Assembly: GCA_964402505.1 (NCBI GenBank)
Contig: CAYOCP010000003.1
Coordinates: 1-64,000, forward strand
DNA length: 64,000 nt
Reading direction: 5' to 3'
Source: SLRI01 sp964402505
GTDB lineage: Bacteria; Pseudomonadota; Alphaproteobacteria; Geminicoccales; Geminicoccaceae
In this document: positions 45,480 to 54,504 of the stretch, one piece after another
Numbering within the stretch: the first letter of the stretch is position 1
How the letters are laid out: each line of letters opens with the position of its first letter
Program-made: the position numbers and the translations under genes
The notes under the pieces: model-generated
Told to the model about the DNA's origin: nothing
The model's input: the letters and a program-made list of their open reading frames with translations, nothing else
Database searches by the model: none

Positions 45480-47023
45480 CGAGTGGCTGCCGCCCGACGG
45501 GCGAGGCCGGATCGCTGGAGCGCCACATCGACTCCCTGGTCGACGAGCGCTTCGACTGGCTGATCGTCGGCGGCGGGGTGCACGGCGTGGCGCTGCTCTT
45601 CGAGGCGGTGCGGCGCGGCGAGCGGGCGCTCCTCCTCGAGGCCGGCGATTTCGGCGGCGAGACGAGCTGGCACAGCCTGCGGACCCTGCATGGCGGGCTG
45701 CGCTACCTGCAGCGGCTGGACCTGGTCCGGTTTCGCCAGAGCGTGCTCGAGCGGCGCTGGTTCCTTCGTCATTTTCCCGATCTCACCGAGCCGCTCGACT
45801 GCCTGATGCCGCTCCAGGGCAAGGGCGCCAGGCGGCCTTCGGTCTTCCGGGCGGCCTTTCTGGTCGATGCCCTGGCCAGCCTCGACCGCAATGCAGGCGT
45901 GGCGCCGGAGCGCCGGCTGGTTCGAGGAAGGGTGCTCGGCCCGGGCGAGCTTCGGGCGCTGGTGCCGGGCCTTCGGGTCCAGGGGCTCTCGGGTGGCGCC
46001 TCCTGGCAGGACGGGGCGATGGCGCGCTCGGAGGCGCTGCTGATCGAGTGGCTGCGCTGGGCGGTGGCCCTGGGCGGGGCCGCCCTCAACCGCGTGCGGG
46101 TCGACGGGATCGCTACCGAGGCCGGCGGGGTCCAGGGTGTTGCCGCCACCGACACCATGAGCGGGCGGAAGCTGCGGTTCCGTGGCCGCCGGGTGGTCAA
46201 CGCGGCCGGGCCCTGGTGCCGGGCTTTCGCCGCCGCCGCCGACCGTGACCGGCCCGAGCTCTTCCATGCCTCGCTCGCCTTCAATCTCCTGCTCGACCGC
46301 GAGCCGGTGGCCGGCGACCGGGCGCTCGCCCTCGAGCCCGGCGATGGCGGCACGCTCTTCCTGCACCCGCATCAGGGACGCATCCTCGTCGGCACGCGCC
46401 ATCTGCCGTTTGCGGGAAAGCCCGCCTCGCCGGCGGCGGCTCGGGTGCCGGAAGAGGCGATCCGGGCGGTCATGGACGTGCTGAACGGCGCGCTTGCGGG
46501 GCTCGACCTGGACCGGTCGGCGGTGGTCGAGGTGCGGGCCGGCTATCTGCCGGCGGTGGCCGAGGGTGCCGTGGCCCAGGCGGCCCGGCCGGTCATGGTC
46601 GATCACGGGGCGCTGGGCGGGCCTTCGGGTCTGCATTCGGTCTCGGGTATCAAGTGGACGACGGCGCGGGCGGTGGCGGCCGCCTTCTTCGATGGCGCCG
46701 GGGTGGTGCTGGCGAGGGCGACACCGCCCCGGCCGGCGCCGCATCCTCTGGACCGTCTCGGCGCCGAGGCCTTCCTGGCGCTCCCCGAGCCCGAGGCGCT
46801 CACCTGGCTCCTTCGGCTCTGCCGCACCCGCGCGGTGACGACGGTCGAGGATGTGCTGCGGCGGCGGACGGGGTGGTCGGCCGATCCGCGCTTCGGTGCG
46901 GCCGCGGCCTCGCGGCTCGAGGCGCTCTGGGCCGCGCTCCCGGGTCAGGCAAACGGCGGCTCGCCGAGATTGAGCACGATCCTCTGCCCCGAGAGCGCGT
47001 CGGCCCAGGAGGAGGCGAGGTAG
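45476..47023 (+). CDS. FAD-dependent glycerol-3-phosphate dehydrogenase-like oxidoreductase
   Basis: A 515-residue DAO-fold flavoprotein similar to GlpD. The FAD motif is WLIVGGGVHGVALLFEA, the SSWHSLRTLHGGLRYL stretch matches the GlpD flavin loop, VVNAAGPWC follows, and SGIKWTTARAVA resembles the GlpD K-x-T-T motif near the C-terminus. A standard C-terminal GlpD domain is much reduced. The start is a TTG at 45476 overlapping the GT stop; the last 79 bp overlap the convergent MaoC-SDR gene. Inside a surface-lipid cluster it may provide or oxidise a polyol-phosphate unit rather than serve glycerol catabolism. Confidence 0.8.
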   Translation: MTSGCRPTGEAGSLERHIDSLVDERFDWLIVGGGVHGVALLFEAVRRGERALLLEAGDFGGETSWHSLRTLHGGLRYLQRLDLVRFRQSVLERRWFLRHFPDLTEPLDCLMPLQGKGARRPSVFRAAFLVDALASLDRNAGVAPERRLVRGRVLGPGELRALVPGLRVQGLSGGASWQDGAMARSEALLIEWLRWAVALGGAALNRVRVDGIATEAGGVQGVAATDTMSGRKLRFRGRRVVNAAGPWCRAFAAAADRDRPELFHASLAFNLLLDREPVAGDRALALEPGDGGTLFLHPHQGRILVGTRHLPFAGKPASPAAARVPEEAIRAVMDVLNGALAGLDLDRSAVVEVRAGYLPAVAEGAVAQAARPVMVDHGALGGPSGLHSVSGIKWTTARAVAAAFFDGAGVVLARATPPRPAPHPLDRLGAEAFLALPEPEALTWLLRLCRTRAVTTVEDVLRRRTGWSADPRFGAAAASRLEALWAALPGQANGGSPRLSTILCPESASAQEEAR

Positions 47024-48549
47024 ACCATGGCCTGCGCCACCTCGATCGGCCGCACGTGCCGTCCCATGCCCTTGGCGGCGGCCATGCGGCGGACGTAGTC
47101 GGTCGGGATCGAGGCGATGAGGTCGGTCTCGGCCATGGCGGGGACGACGAGGTTGACCTGGATGTTGTCCTTCAGGAGCTCGACCGCGAGGCTTTTCGTA
47201 TAGCCCTCGACCGCGCTCTTGGCGGCGATGTAGCGGCTCTGGCCGCGCACGGGCCGGCTCGTGGCGATGGACGAGACGTTGACGATCTTGCCGCCGCCAC
47301 GGGCGCGGAAGCGGGCCGCGGCCTCGCGGCAGCAGGCGTGGAGGCCCTTGAGCGAGACGTCGAGCTCGCCCTGGAAGTCCGCCCAGGCGAGCTCGCCCCA
47401 GGGCCTCGGGCGGAAGTCCTGGACGGCGTTGTTGATCAGGACGTCGGGTCCGCCGCAAGAGCCGTCGACGGCGGCGAAGAAGCGGGCCACCGCCGCCTCG
47501 TCGCGGATGTCGCAGGCGAGCGGCAGGGCCTCGCCGCCGCAATCCCGGATGTCCCGCACGATGGCCTCGGCGTCGTCGCGGCCCTGGAAGTAGTGGACGA
47601 CCACCCGTGCGCCGTGCATGGCGAAGAGCTTGGCCGCGGTCTCGCCGATGCCCCGGCTGGCGCCGATGACGACGACCGTGCGGCCGGCGAGCCCGAGGTC
47701 GAGATGCCGGCTTCGGATCTCCTCGGCGCCGGGCATGAGGCGCTGCTTCGGGTTGACGATGGCGCGCACCTCGCCGCTCGCCATGACCCGCTCGCTCGAG
47801 ATCAGGCGGACGGCCAGGACCAGGGTCTCGCTCGCCGCCGAGACCCGGGTCACCCGGCCCTCGAGGGCGAAGGGGCGGCCCGGCTCGAGATCGGCCTCGA
47901 AGTCGAGGGCGAAGCCCGTGAAGGTGGCGCGCCGGCCGGGCAGGCGCATGCCGACCAGGGTCGAGAGCAGGAGCGCGGCCGCGAGGTTCGGGCACGGTAG
48001 TGCCGGGGGCTCGAGGCCGATCAGGCGGGCGAGGGCGGCGAGGTTCTCGGGCGTGATCCTCCCTTCGAGCGTCTCGACGAGGCCCTCGAGCTCCTCGGGG
48101 CCGCGATCGGCCTCGGCGACCGGATGGGCGAGGAGGCAAGCGCTGCCGCCGGCCGGGGCGGGCCCGGCCGGTGCCGCGCGGATGAAGCTGCCGGCGGCGG
48201 AAAGGAGAGGTTGACCATCGGCGGCCTTGCGCCAGATGGCCTCGAAGGCGACCGCCGCATCGTCGTCGGGGGATCGGGTCTCGACCTCGAGGACGAGGCG
48301 GGTGCCGAGCGGGATCGGGCTCGTGAACCGGCCCTCGATGCGGCGGAAGCGCACGGCCTCGCCCCGCCGGCCGCCCTCGAGTCGGCCGAGCAGGGCCACG
48401 GCGAGCATGCCGTGCGCCACGCGCGCGCGAAACCGGCTGCGCCGCGCGAACCCGGCATCCATGTGCAGGGCGTTGCGGTCGCCCGTGAGCGCGGCGAAAG
48501 CCTCGAGCGCGCTTTCGGTCGGGGTGAGCTCGAAGGTGCTCCTGAGCAA
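46945..48549 (-). CDS. MaoC-like dehydratase fused to SDR (3-hydroxyacyl type)
   Basis: A 534-residue fusion. Residues about 1-130 are a hot-dog MaoC/(R)-hydratase domain with catalytic-type D and H in GDRNALHMDAGFARRS and the following RVAHGMLAVALLG. About 150-275 appears to be a second, divergent hot-dog unit (FTGFALDFEADLEPGRPF). From about 290 comes a classical SDR: VVVIGASRGIGETAAKLF, LINNAVQDF, and catalytic S-Y-K in NVSSIATSRPVRGQSRYIAAKSAV, closing with a FabG-like SGQRIVLNLGE. It could hydrate and reduce or oxidise an acyl-thioester, supplying a 3-hydroxy- or 3-oxoacyl chain. The 3' end overlaps the convergent flavoprotein gene by 79 bp. Confidence 0.82.
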   Translation of the reverse strand: MLRSTFELTPTESALEAFAALTGDRNALHMDAGFARRSRFRARVAHGMLAVALLGRLEGGRRGEAVRFRRIEGRFTSPIPLGTRLVLEVETRSPDDDAAVAFEAIWRKAADGQPLLSAAGSFIRAAPAGPAPAGGSACLLAHPVAEADRGPEELEGLVETLEGRITPENLAALARLIGLEPPALPCPNLAAALLLSTLVGMRLPGRRATFTGFALDFEADLEPGRPFALEGRVTRVSAASETLVLAVRLISSERVMASGEVRAIVNPKQRLMPGAEEIRSRHLDLGLAGRTVVVIGASRGIGETAAKLFAMHGARVVVHYFQGRDDAEAIVRDIRDCGGEALPLACDIRDEAAVARFFAAVDGSCGGPDVLINNAVQDFRPRPWGELAWADFQGELDVSLKGLHACCREAAARFRARGGGKIVNVSSIATSRPVRGQSRYIAAKSAVEGYTKSLAVELLKDNIQVNLVVPAMAETDLIASIPTDYVRRMAAAKGMGRHVRPIEVAQAMVYLASSWADALSGQRIVLNLGEPPFA

Positions 48550-48676
48550 GGCTGCTCTCCGGTCGGCGGGGCCGGCGGCTGGGTAGCCGGTCCGGCGGCC
48601 GCAGCCAAGCCCGGCGGCAGGGAAGGCTGGTCCCTGATCACTTTATGAAGTATGTATTCGATGCTGGGATGAGGGA

Positions 48677-49780
48677 ATGTGTGGAGTGGGGAGCGGCTCC
48701 TGCGGGCGCCAGCCGGCCGATCGGGAAGGGTCCACCGTCCGCCCGGACCTGCCGCCGCTCGTCGTGGGCGTGGTCACCTGGAACAGCGAGGACGTCATCG
48801 AGCGGACGCTGAACGCGATCCTCGCCCAGGACTACCCGGCGATGACGGTGCTCGTCGCCGACAATGCCTCGACCGATCGGACCCGTGCCCTCGTGACCGA
48901 GCGGTTTCCCACGGTCGAGCTCATCAAGCTCGCCCGGAACAGGGGCCCCAATCCCGCCCGCAACCGCATCGTCGAGCGTGCCGGCGACGGGCTGGCGCTC
49001 CTTCTCGACGACGACTGCATCCCGCAGCAAGGCTGCGTGCGGCGGCTGGTCGAGGAGGCGCTGGCCCGGCCCGAAGGGGCCGCCTTCGGCGCTCGTGTGG
49101 CGTTTCTCGGGGAGCCCGAGCGCATCCAGTTCGATGGAGCACTCGTGCATTACCTGGGCGAGGCGGTCCAGCTCAACGGGGGGCGGCTGATCGGCGAGGT
49201 GTCCGACGCGACGCGGGCGGTCACCGGGCTCGGCGCCGGCTGCATGCTGATCCGGGGTGCGGCGTGGCGGCAGGTCGGCGGCTTCGACGAGTATCTGATC
49301 TTCGGGAGCGAGGACGGCGAGCTCGTGCAGCGCCTCCTGATCGCCGGGCATCGTGCCTTCGTCGTGCCGAGCGCGGTGGTGCTCCACGACTACACGCCGC
49401 GCGCCCTCGCCGCCGGCTTCCATCAGGTTCGCAATCGCTGGCTGGTCATGCTCGGGCTCTACCGGCTGCGCACGCTCCTCCTTCTCGCCCCGCCCCTTCT
49501 CGTCCACGAGCTCGCGATCGCCGCCTTTCTTCTGGCGCAGGGCAGGATCGGCACCTATTTTCGCGCCGGTTGGGCGGTGCTGCGCGGGCTCGGCCAGGTG
49601 CGCCTGAAGCGCCGGCGGGTGGCGGCCTTCCGGCGCATTCCCGACAGCGGCTTTCTCGGCTGCGGGCCGATCACCGTCCGCGCCGACCTGCTCCGGCGCC
49701 GGGGCTGGAAGGCGGGGGTGAAGAAGGCGCTGGACGGCTTCTATGCCGGCTACTGGCGGCTCGTGCGCCGGCTCGTCTGA
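48677..49780 (+). CDS. Glycosyltransferase family 2
   Basis: A 367-residue GT-A enzyme with LVVGVVTWNSEDVIERTLNA at the start of the nucleotide domain, NASTDRTRALV, and the metal-binding acidic cluster LLLDDDCIPQQG. The acceptor side has SEDGELVQRLL, and two hydrophobic stretches near residues 260-290 (LVMLGLYRLRTLLLLAPPLL; LAIAAFLLAQG) suggest membrane association, as in rhamnosyl- and lipid-linked GTs. ATG 48677 has GAGGG immediately upstream, unusually close; a GTG near VRPDLPPLVVG is a possible alternative. It is transcribed toward the deacetylase gene. Confidence 0.85.
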   Translation: MCGVGSGSCGRQPADREGSTVRPDLPPLVVGVVTWNSEDVIERTLNAILAQDYPAMTVLVADNASTDRTRALVTERFPTVELIKLARNRGPNPARNRIVERAGDGLALLLDDDCIPQQGCVRRLVEEALARPEGAAFGARVAFLGEPERIQFDGALVHYLGEAVQLNGGRLIGEVSDATRAVTGLGAGCMLIRGAAWRQVGGFDEYLIFGSEDGELVQRLLIAGHRAFVVPSAVVLHDYTPRALAAGFHQVRNRWLVMLGLYRLRTLLLLAPPLLVHELAIAAFLLAQGRIGTYFRAGWAVLRGLGQVRLKRRRVAAFRRIPDSGFLGCGPITVRADLLRRRGWKAGVKKALDGFYAGYWRLVRRLV

Positions 49781-49793
49781 GCGATGCGTGCCG

Positions 49794-50987
49794 TCAGTAG
49801 ACGGGACCGCCGGCGAGCCGGCGGCGAAGCTTCGCCAGCATGATCCGGCCGAGCGGGCGCCGGCCGGGACCGGGCAGACGATGGATGTAGTCGCCCTTCA
49901 GCCGGACGATGCGCCAGGGATCGTCGCCGGCCCGGTTGATCCGGCGGTCGGGGAGAACGCCCCAGAAGGCCGCCGCGAAGCCGGCCTCGCGGGCGCGGTC
50001 CACGGCGGCCGGAGAGCCCTCGGTGTAGGGAAAGCAGAGATGCGTGCAGGACTTGCCCGAAAGCTCCGCCTCGATCAGGGCGCGCGATCTCGCGAGATCG
50101 TCGCGGATGGCGGCCAAGGCCTCCTTCGGACTTTCCACCCGCCCCTCGCCATAGGCTTTCCTCGCCGCGTCGTAGACCCGGCGAAGCCGGGCCTCGGCAT
50201 CGCGCCTCAGGAAGAAGGCCGCCCCGCCCTCGCGCCGCACCAGATCGACGCACGCCGCCAGGACCTCGCCCGCCGGCCGATAGCGGGGCCGGGCGAGCAT
50301 GGGCGAGGCGGCCGGGAAGAGCGGCATTCCGAGGACACCGGCGAGCCCGCCGTCCAGGAGACGCCGCTCCTCCCCGGCCGGCAGCGGCAGATCGAAGAAG
50401 GCGTCGGACGCGGCCGGACCCAGAAAGCCCAGAAGCGTCGGCTCGACCGGCACGCGGTGGTGGAAGGTGGTGTGCGACTGGCAGTCGATCAGGCCGGAAG
50501 CCTCGAGCGCGCGGATCTCGGCCCAGCTCATCAGCTCCGGGTCGCGGATCGCCAGATCGGCCGCCGCCACCCGGCCGGCCCAGACATCCTCGAGACCGGC
50601 ATCGACGTTGCGGTCGTCCCGGACGTAGCCTGGGATGAGGAACACCGTGGCCCTGAAGCCGTAGCGTCGCAGGAGCGGCAGCCCGTGGGTCCAGACACTC
50701 TTGCGCCCGTCGTCGATGGTCAAGACGACCGCCCGCTCCGGCGCCGGCTCCTCGCGGGCCAGATGGCGGAGGAGCGCAGCGCCGTCGATCGTCCGATAGC
50801 CGCCGTCCCGCAGATGGCGGAGCTGCGCCTCGAACGGCTCCGGCTCGATCGTGTGAAAGGTGAAGACGGGCACGTCGCCCGGCGGCAGGGCGGCGACGTC
50901 GCGCAGCACGAACTCGGGGTAGCAGCGGCGGAGCGACTGCCATTCGTGCAGAAGCCCCTCTCCTGTCCGCCGCAGCCCGCCGAGCAT
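49794..50987 (-). CDS. Polysaccharide deacetylase (NodB-homology family)
   Basis: A 397-residue carbohydrate esterase 4-type protein. The metal-binding and catalytic motifs are VLTIDDGRKS and CQSHTTFHH (His-x-x-x-His), with FRATVFLIPGYV between them. The C-terminal half (LSGKSCTHLCFPYTEGS; AAFWGVLPDR) has the barrel-closing motif with Pro. No clear signal peptide is seen, so it may act on a cytoplasmic lipid-linked sugar. ATG 50987 is chosen because GGAGGAAGG precedes it. It diverges from the sulfotransferase gene. Confidence 0.88.
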   Translation of the reverse strand: MLGGLRRTGEGLLHEWQSLRRCYPEFVLRDVAALPPGDVPVFTFHTIEPEPFEAQLRHLRDGGYRTIDGAALLRHLAREEPAPERAVVLTIDDGRKSVWTHGLPLLRRYGFRATVFLIPGYVRDDRNVDAGLEDVWAGRVAAADLAIRDPELMSWAEIRALEASGLIDCQSHTTFHHRVPVEPTLLGFLGPAASDAFFDLPLPAGEERRLLDGGLAGVLGMPLFPAASPMLARPRYRPAGEVLAACVDLVRREGGAAFFLRRDAEARLRRVYDAARKAYGEGRVESPKEALAAIRDDLARSRALIEAELSGKSCTHLCFPYTEGSPAAVDRAREAGFAAAFWGVLPDRRINRAGDDPWRIVRLKGDYIHRLPGPGRRPLGRIMLAKLRRRLAGGPVY

Positions 50988-51052
50988 CGTCCTTCCTCCG
51001 CATCCTTCTCCGGAAGCCTCTCTACACCGCCCGCCTGCCGGAGGAACGGTCC

Positions 51053-52102
51053 TTGACCGACACTCCCTTTCAAGCCGACCGGCAGACGGGGCTTCGGCCG
51101 ATTTTCGTCGTCGGCGCAGCACGCTCCGGGACCACCCTCCTGCAGTCGATGATCGACGCCCATCCGGATATCGCTCTCGTCGGCGAGCTGCACTTCTTCG
51201 ATCAGATCCTGCGCCTGAGGGAAGCCATCCCCGAGCCGCTCGGTGCCGAGGCGGGCGATCGGCTGCGCCGGGGCATTCTCGCCTGCCATGCCATCCAGTT
51301 CGTGCCCGGGATCGAGGACGCCCTCGATCGCGCCCTGCCGCGGCTCGCCGCGGACCCCCGGGCGACCTATGGCCTGCTCTTCCGGCTGCTGCTCGAGGCG
51401 TTTCGGGAGATGCGGGGCGCGGCCCGCGTCGGCGAGAAGACGCCGGGCAATGTCCGCTACCTCGCCGAGATCGTCCATCTCTTTCCCGATGCGCGCATCG
51501 TCCACATCCTTCGCGATCCGAGGGATTCCATCTCGTCCCGCATCCGCTACCCGTTCTCGTCGCCTTCGGTGATCTTCAACACGCTGCTCTGGAAGATCGA
51601 GATGATCCACGCCTTCGACTTCGCCGCGGCCGAAGGGAGGGGTGCCGAGCGCTACATGGAGGTCCGCTACGAGGATCTCGTCCGCGAGCCCGAGCGTCTC
51701 TTGCGGCGGATCTGCGACTTCATCGGCGTCGACTTTCGGACGGCCATGCTCGACGGCCATCGGCGGGCCGACCGGGTCGTCAGGGGCGAGCACTGGAAGG
51801 CCGGAATCGCCGAGCCGGTCAACCGCCGCTCGGTCGGCGCCTGGCGGCAGCGTCTGACATCGGCCGAGGTCGGGCTGATCGAGGCCGTCGGCGGCAGGTA
51901 TGTCGAGCAGAGCGGCTACGAGCGCCTGTCGACGGTCGGCCGGCCGAGGATCGCCCTCGAGGCGCTGCGCGACCTGCTGCGCTATGTGCCCTACAAGCTT
52001 CGGGAGCGCCGGCGGGCGAGACGCGAGGAGCGGGCCGGCACGACCATCGGCAGCGAATCGTCGAAGGTTACCTCGATGCTCTGGCGGGCCTTGCGGTCCT
52101 AG
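51053..52102 (+). CDS. PAPS-dependent sulfotransferase family protein
   Basis: A 349-residue cytosolic sulfotransferase. The 5'-phosphosulfate loop is FVVGAARSGTTLLQSMID and the 3'-phosphate motif is IVHILRDPRDSISSR; VGEKTPGN and VRYEDLVREPERLLRRI complete the family pattern. It should transfer sulfate from PAPS to a hydroxyl or amino group of the locus product. The start is a TTG at 51053 with GGAGGAACGG upstream. Its stop and that of the convergent downstream gene share the tetranucleotide CTAG (52099-52102). Confidence 0.88.
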   Translation: MTDTPFQADRQTGLRPIFVVGAARSGTTLLQSMIDAHPDIALVGELHFFDQILRLREAIPEPLGAEAGDRLRRGILACHAIQFVPGIEDALDRALPRLAADPRATYGLLFRLLLEAFREMRGAARVGEKTPGNVRYLAEIVHLFPDARIVHILRDPRDSISSRIRYPFSSPSVIFNTLLWKIEMIHAFDFAAAEGRGAERYMEVRYEDLVREPERLLRRICDFIGVDFRTAMLDGHRRADRVVRGEHWKAGIAEPVNRRSVGAWRQRLTSAEVGLIEAVGGRYVEQSGYERLSTVGRPRIALEALRDLLRYVPYKLRERRRARREERAGTTIGSESSKVTSMLWRALRS

Positions 52103-53097
52103 CCCTCGCCCTTGGCCGCGACCGGCAAGGGCGGGCCGATGACGCTGGCCAGGAGGCCGAGGACCACGCTCGTCACGATGATGAAGCCGTAGGTCACGAA
52201 GGAGACGGCGAGGGCCGCGCTCGCGGCGACGCCGATGCCGCTGAAGAAGAAGACGAAGGCGCCGTCCTTCAGGCCGAGCCCGATGAGGGTCAGAGGCAGG
52301 AGGGCTATGGTGGTGATGACCGGCATCAGCGTGATGATCCAGCCGAGGCCGACGGGCACGCCGATGGCGCGAAAGGCGCAATAGGCCGAAAGGCAGCGCA
52401 TGAGGACGAGGACGAGGGCGAGCAGCACCGCCTGGACGACGATCTTGGGGTTGGTGAGCATGGTGCGCATGGCGCCGTGCAGCTCGCCGAGCTTGCGCAG
52501 CACCCGGCCGACCACGGGCCTGAGGGGGCCGCGGGCGGCGACGGCGCGCAATATCCGGATCGCGAGATCGAAGAGGCGCTGGCTGACGACGGCGAGGGCC
52601 GCGACCACGATCGAGCCCGAGATGGCGAGGATCGCGAGGGTGACGTGCGGCGTGAACGGGTTGGTCACCAAAAGGCAGGTGACGGCGAGGGCGAGGAGCG
52701 CCACGCCGGCGGCAATGGCGACGTTGATCACGCGATCGGCGACGATCGAGGCGGCGGTGTGGGTCCAGCCGCGCGGGTGATGGCGCAGCAGGACGGCGCG
52801 GAAGGCGTCGATCGCCAGGGTGTTGGGGAAGAGCAGCCCGTGATAGTCGGAGAGCAGCACGGCGCGCTGCACGGTGGCGTAGGACACGGTCTCGCGCCGT
52901 CCGCCGAGCAGGATCCACCATTTGATGCCGACGAGCGCCCGGGTCGAGACGTAGGCGGCGAGGGCCGCCACGAGCCAGCCGGGATCGGCGCCGTGCAGCG
53001 CGCGGAAGGTGGCGCCGAGATCGACGAACCAGAGGACGAGGGCGAGGATGCCGAGGCCGAAGGCGAGCTTCAGCGCCAGGCCGCGGGCGCGCGTCAA
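52099..53097 (-). CDS. Lysylphosphatidylglycerol synthase/UPF0104-type membrane protein
   Basis: A 332-residue polytopic protein with the LPG_synthase_TM (UPF0104, AglD) pattern: AFGLGILALVLWFVDLG, ALAAYVSTRALVGIKWWILLG, LLSDYHGLLFPNTLAIDAFRAVLL, ADRVINVAIAAGVALLALAV, and later LPLTLIGLGLKDGAFVFFFSG. The conserved FPNT...D.FR loop between helices is present; the catalytic C-terminal lysyltransferase domain of MprF is absent. Such stand-alone proteins often act as flippase-like partners in glycolipid clusters. It is the natural candidate to move the lipid made here across the membrane, which is inference. Confidence 0.85.
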   Translation of the reverse strand: MTRARGLALKLAFGLGILALVLWFVDLGATFRALHGADPGWLVAALAAYVSTRALVGIKWWILLGGRRETVSYATVQRAVLLSDYHGLLFPNTLAIDAFRAVLLRHHPRGWTHTAASIVADRVINVAIAAGVALLALAVTCLLVTNPFTPHVTLAILAISGSIVVAALAVVSQRLFDLAIRILRAVAARGPLRPVVGRVLRKLGELHGAMRTMLTNPKIVVQAVLLALVLVLMRCLSAYCAFRAIGVPVGLGWIITLMPVITTIALLPLTLIGLGLKDGAFVFFFSGIGVAASAALAVSFVTYGFIIVTSVVLGLLASVIGPPLPVAAKGEG

Positions 53098-53271
53098 GGC
53101 CGTCCTCCGCCGGCTGCCGAGACCGGCGCCGCCGGACCCTTCACTCCACCATGTCCATGCCGATCCCGTCCCCTCGGGCGCCGGGCAGGCCCGCCGGCGG
53201 TCACGCCGCCTTGCCGGGGCGAGGCGGCCTCACTATCGATGCGCCACCCCAGAATGGCAAGGCTCCGACCC

Positions 53272-53799
53272 ATGAACCTAGCAAACGCGCTTCGCCGCTT
53301 CCTGGTTCCGGCGCCGGTGACCAGTCTCTACTATCTTGCGAAGTTCGGATGCAAGATCAGTGCTCGCGCCGAGGTTGAGCTTTCCCCGAATGTGACCATT
53401 GGGCGGGGCACGCAGATCAGCTCCTTCGTCAAGATCAAGGCGAGCCACGGGCCTTTGCGGATCGGCGAGCGGGTGACGATCGCGACGGGCGTGTTCATCG
53501 ACGCGCACAAGGGCGGGCTCGAGATCGGCGACCATGCGATGATCGGCCCGAACAGCGTGCTCGTCGGCGTCAACTACCGCTACGACCGGCTGGACGTCCC
53601 CATCCAGCGCCAGGACCTCGTCTCCAGGGGTATCCGGATCGGCAGGGACGTCTGGATCGGCGCCGGGGTGGTGGTGACCGACGGTGCGGCGATCGGCGAC
53701 CACACCATCATCGGCCCGGGCTCGGTCGTGACCGGCACCCTGCCGGAACGTGTCGTCGCCACCGGCAATCCGGCCAAGGTCGTCTTCCGCCGCCGCTAG
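53272..53799 (+). CDS. Left-handed beta-helix (hexapeptide) acyltransferase
   Basis: A 175-residue LbetaH protein. After a short N-terminal helix (LANALRRFLVPAPVTSLYYLAKF) come hexapeptide repeats: NVTIGRGTQISSFVKI, LRIGERVTIATGVFI, LEIGDHAMIGPNSVLVG, IRIGRDVWIGAGVVV and AAIGDHTIIGPGSVVTG, closing with the GNPAKVV signature of O-acetyltransferases of the DapH/WecD/CysE-like group. It would acetylate (or acylate) a sugar of the locus product. ATG 53272 is chosen for its nearby AAGG and typical length; ATG 53239 adds 11 residues. Confidence 0.88.
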   Translation: MNLANALRRFLVPAPVTSLYYLAKFGCKISARAEVELSPNVTIGRGTQISSFVKIKASHGPLRIGERVTIATGVFIDAHKGGLEIGDHAMIGPNSVLVGVNYRYDRLDVPIQRQDLVSRGIRIGRDVWIGAGVVVTDGAAIGDHTIIGPGSVVTGTLPERVVATGNPAKVVFRRR

Positions 53800-53808
53800 G
53801 ACGTTTTC

Positions 53809-54504
53809 ATGGTGCTTTGTCGGCCAGCGGCCGGGTCCGGCTTCGGTGCGACGCTGCTGCCGGCACCGCTCGCGGCGCTCGGCCTCGCCCGGCTCGGCGG
53901 CCTGCCTGTCTGGCCGGCGGTGCCGCTCGTGGCCCTCGTCACCGCTTCGGTGCTCGTGGCGTTCCTGGCCTCGGGCGAGCGCCGCTCCTTCGGGCTCGCC
54001 AACGGCCTGACGCTGCTCCGCCTCGATCTTTCCGCCTGTCTTCTGGCGGCGGCCTGGGCCGGCCCGGCCGGGCTCTCGTGGCCGGTCTTCACCCTGGCGG
54101 CGCTGGCGCTCGTGCTCGACGGCCTCGACGGCTGCCTCGCCCGCCGGCTGGGCGCGACGAGCGCCTTCGGTGCCAGGCTCGACATGCTGGGCGACACCGC
54201 CTTCACCATCGTGCTCACGCTTCTGGCGCTGCGCCTGGGCGGGATCGGGCCATGGGTTCTGGCCATCGGCCTGCTCCGGCCGGCCTTCGTCGCCGCCGGG
54301 CGGCTCTGGCCGCCGCTCGCGGCACCGCTGCCGGCCAGCCGCCGGCGCCGCGCGGCCTGCGGTCTGGCGCTCCTGCTCCTGGTCCTGAGCCTGGCACCGC
54401 CTATCGCCGCCGCGGCCTTCGGGCTCGCCGCCACCAGTCTCTTCCTGCTCCTCCTCTCCTTCGCCGCCGATATCCGGCTCCTGCTCGATCGAGAGCGGCA
54501 GTGA
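53809..54504 (+). CDS. CDP-alcohol phosphatidyltransferase
   Basis: A 231-residue integral membrane enzyme. The catalytic motif D-G-x2-A-R-x8-G-x3-D-x3-D is complete: D107, G108, A111, R112, G121, D125 and D129 in DGLDGCLARRLGATSAFGAR and the following DMLGD. Six hydrophobic segments are evident. It would join a CDP-activated alcohol or diacylglycerol to a polyol, forming a phosphodiester-linked lipid. It begins 9 bp after the acyltransferase stop, so the two are co-transcribed and close the surface-lipid locus. Confidence 0.9.
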   Translation: MVLCRPAAGSGFGATLLPAPLAALGLARLGGLPVWPAVPLVALVTASVLVAFLASGERRSFGLANGLTLLRLDLSACLLAAAWAGPAGLSWPVFTLAALALVLDGLDGCLARRLGATSAFGARLDMLGDTAFTIVLTLLALRLGGIGPWVLAIGLLRPAFVAAGRLWPPLAAPLPASRRRRAACGLALLLLVLSLAPPIAAAAFGLAATSLFLLLLSFAADIRLLLDRERQ

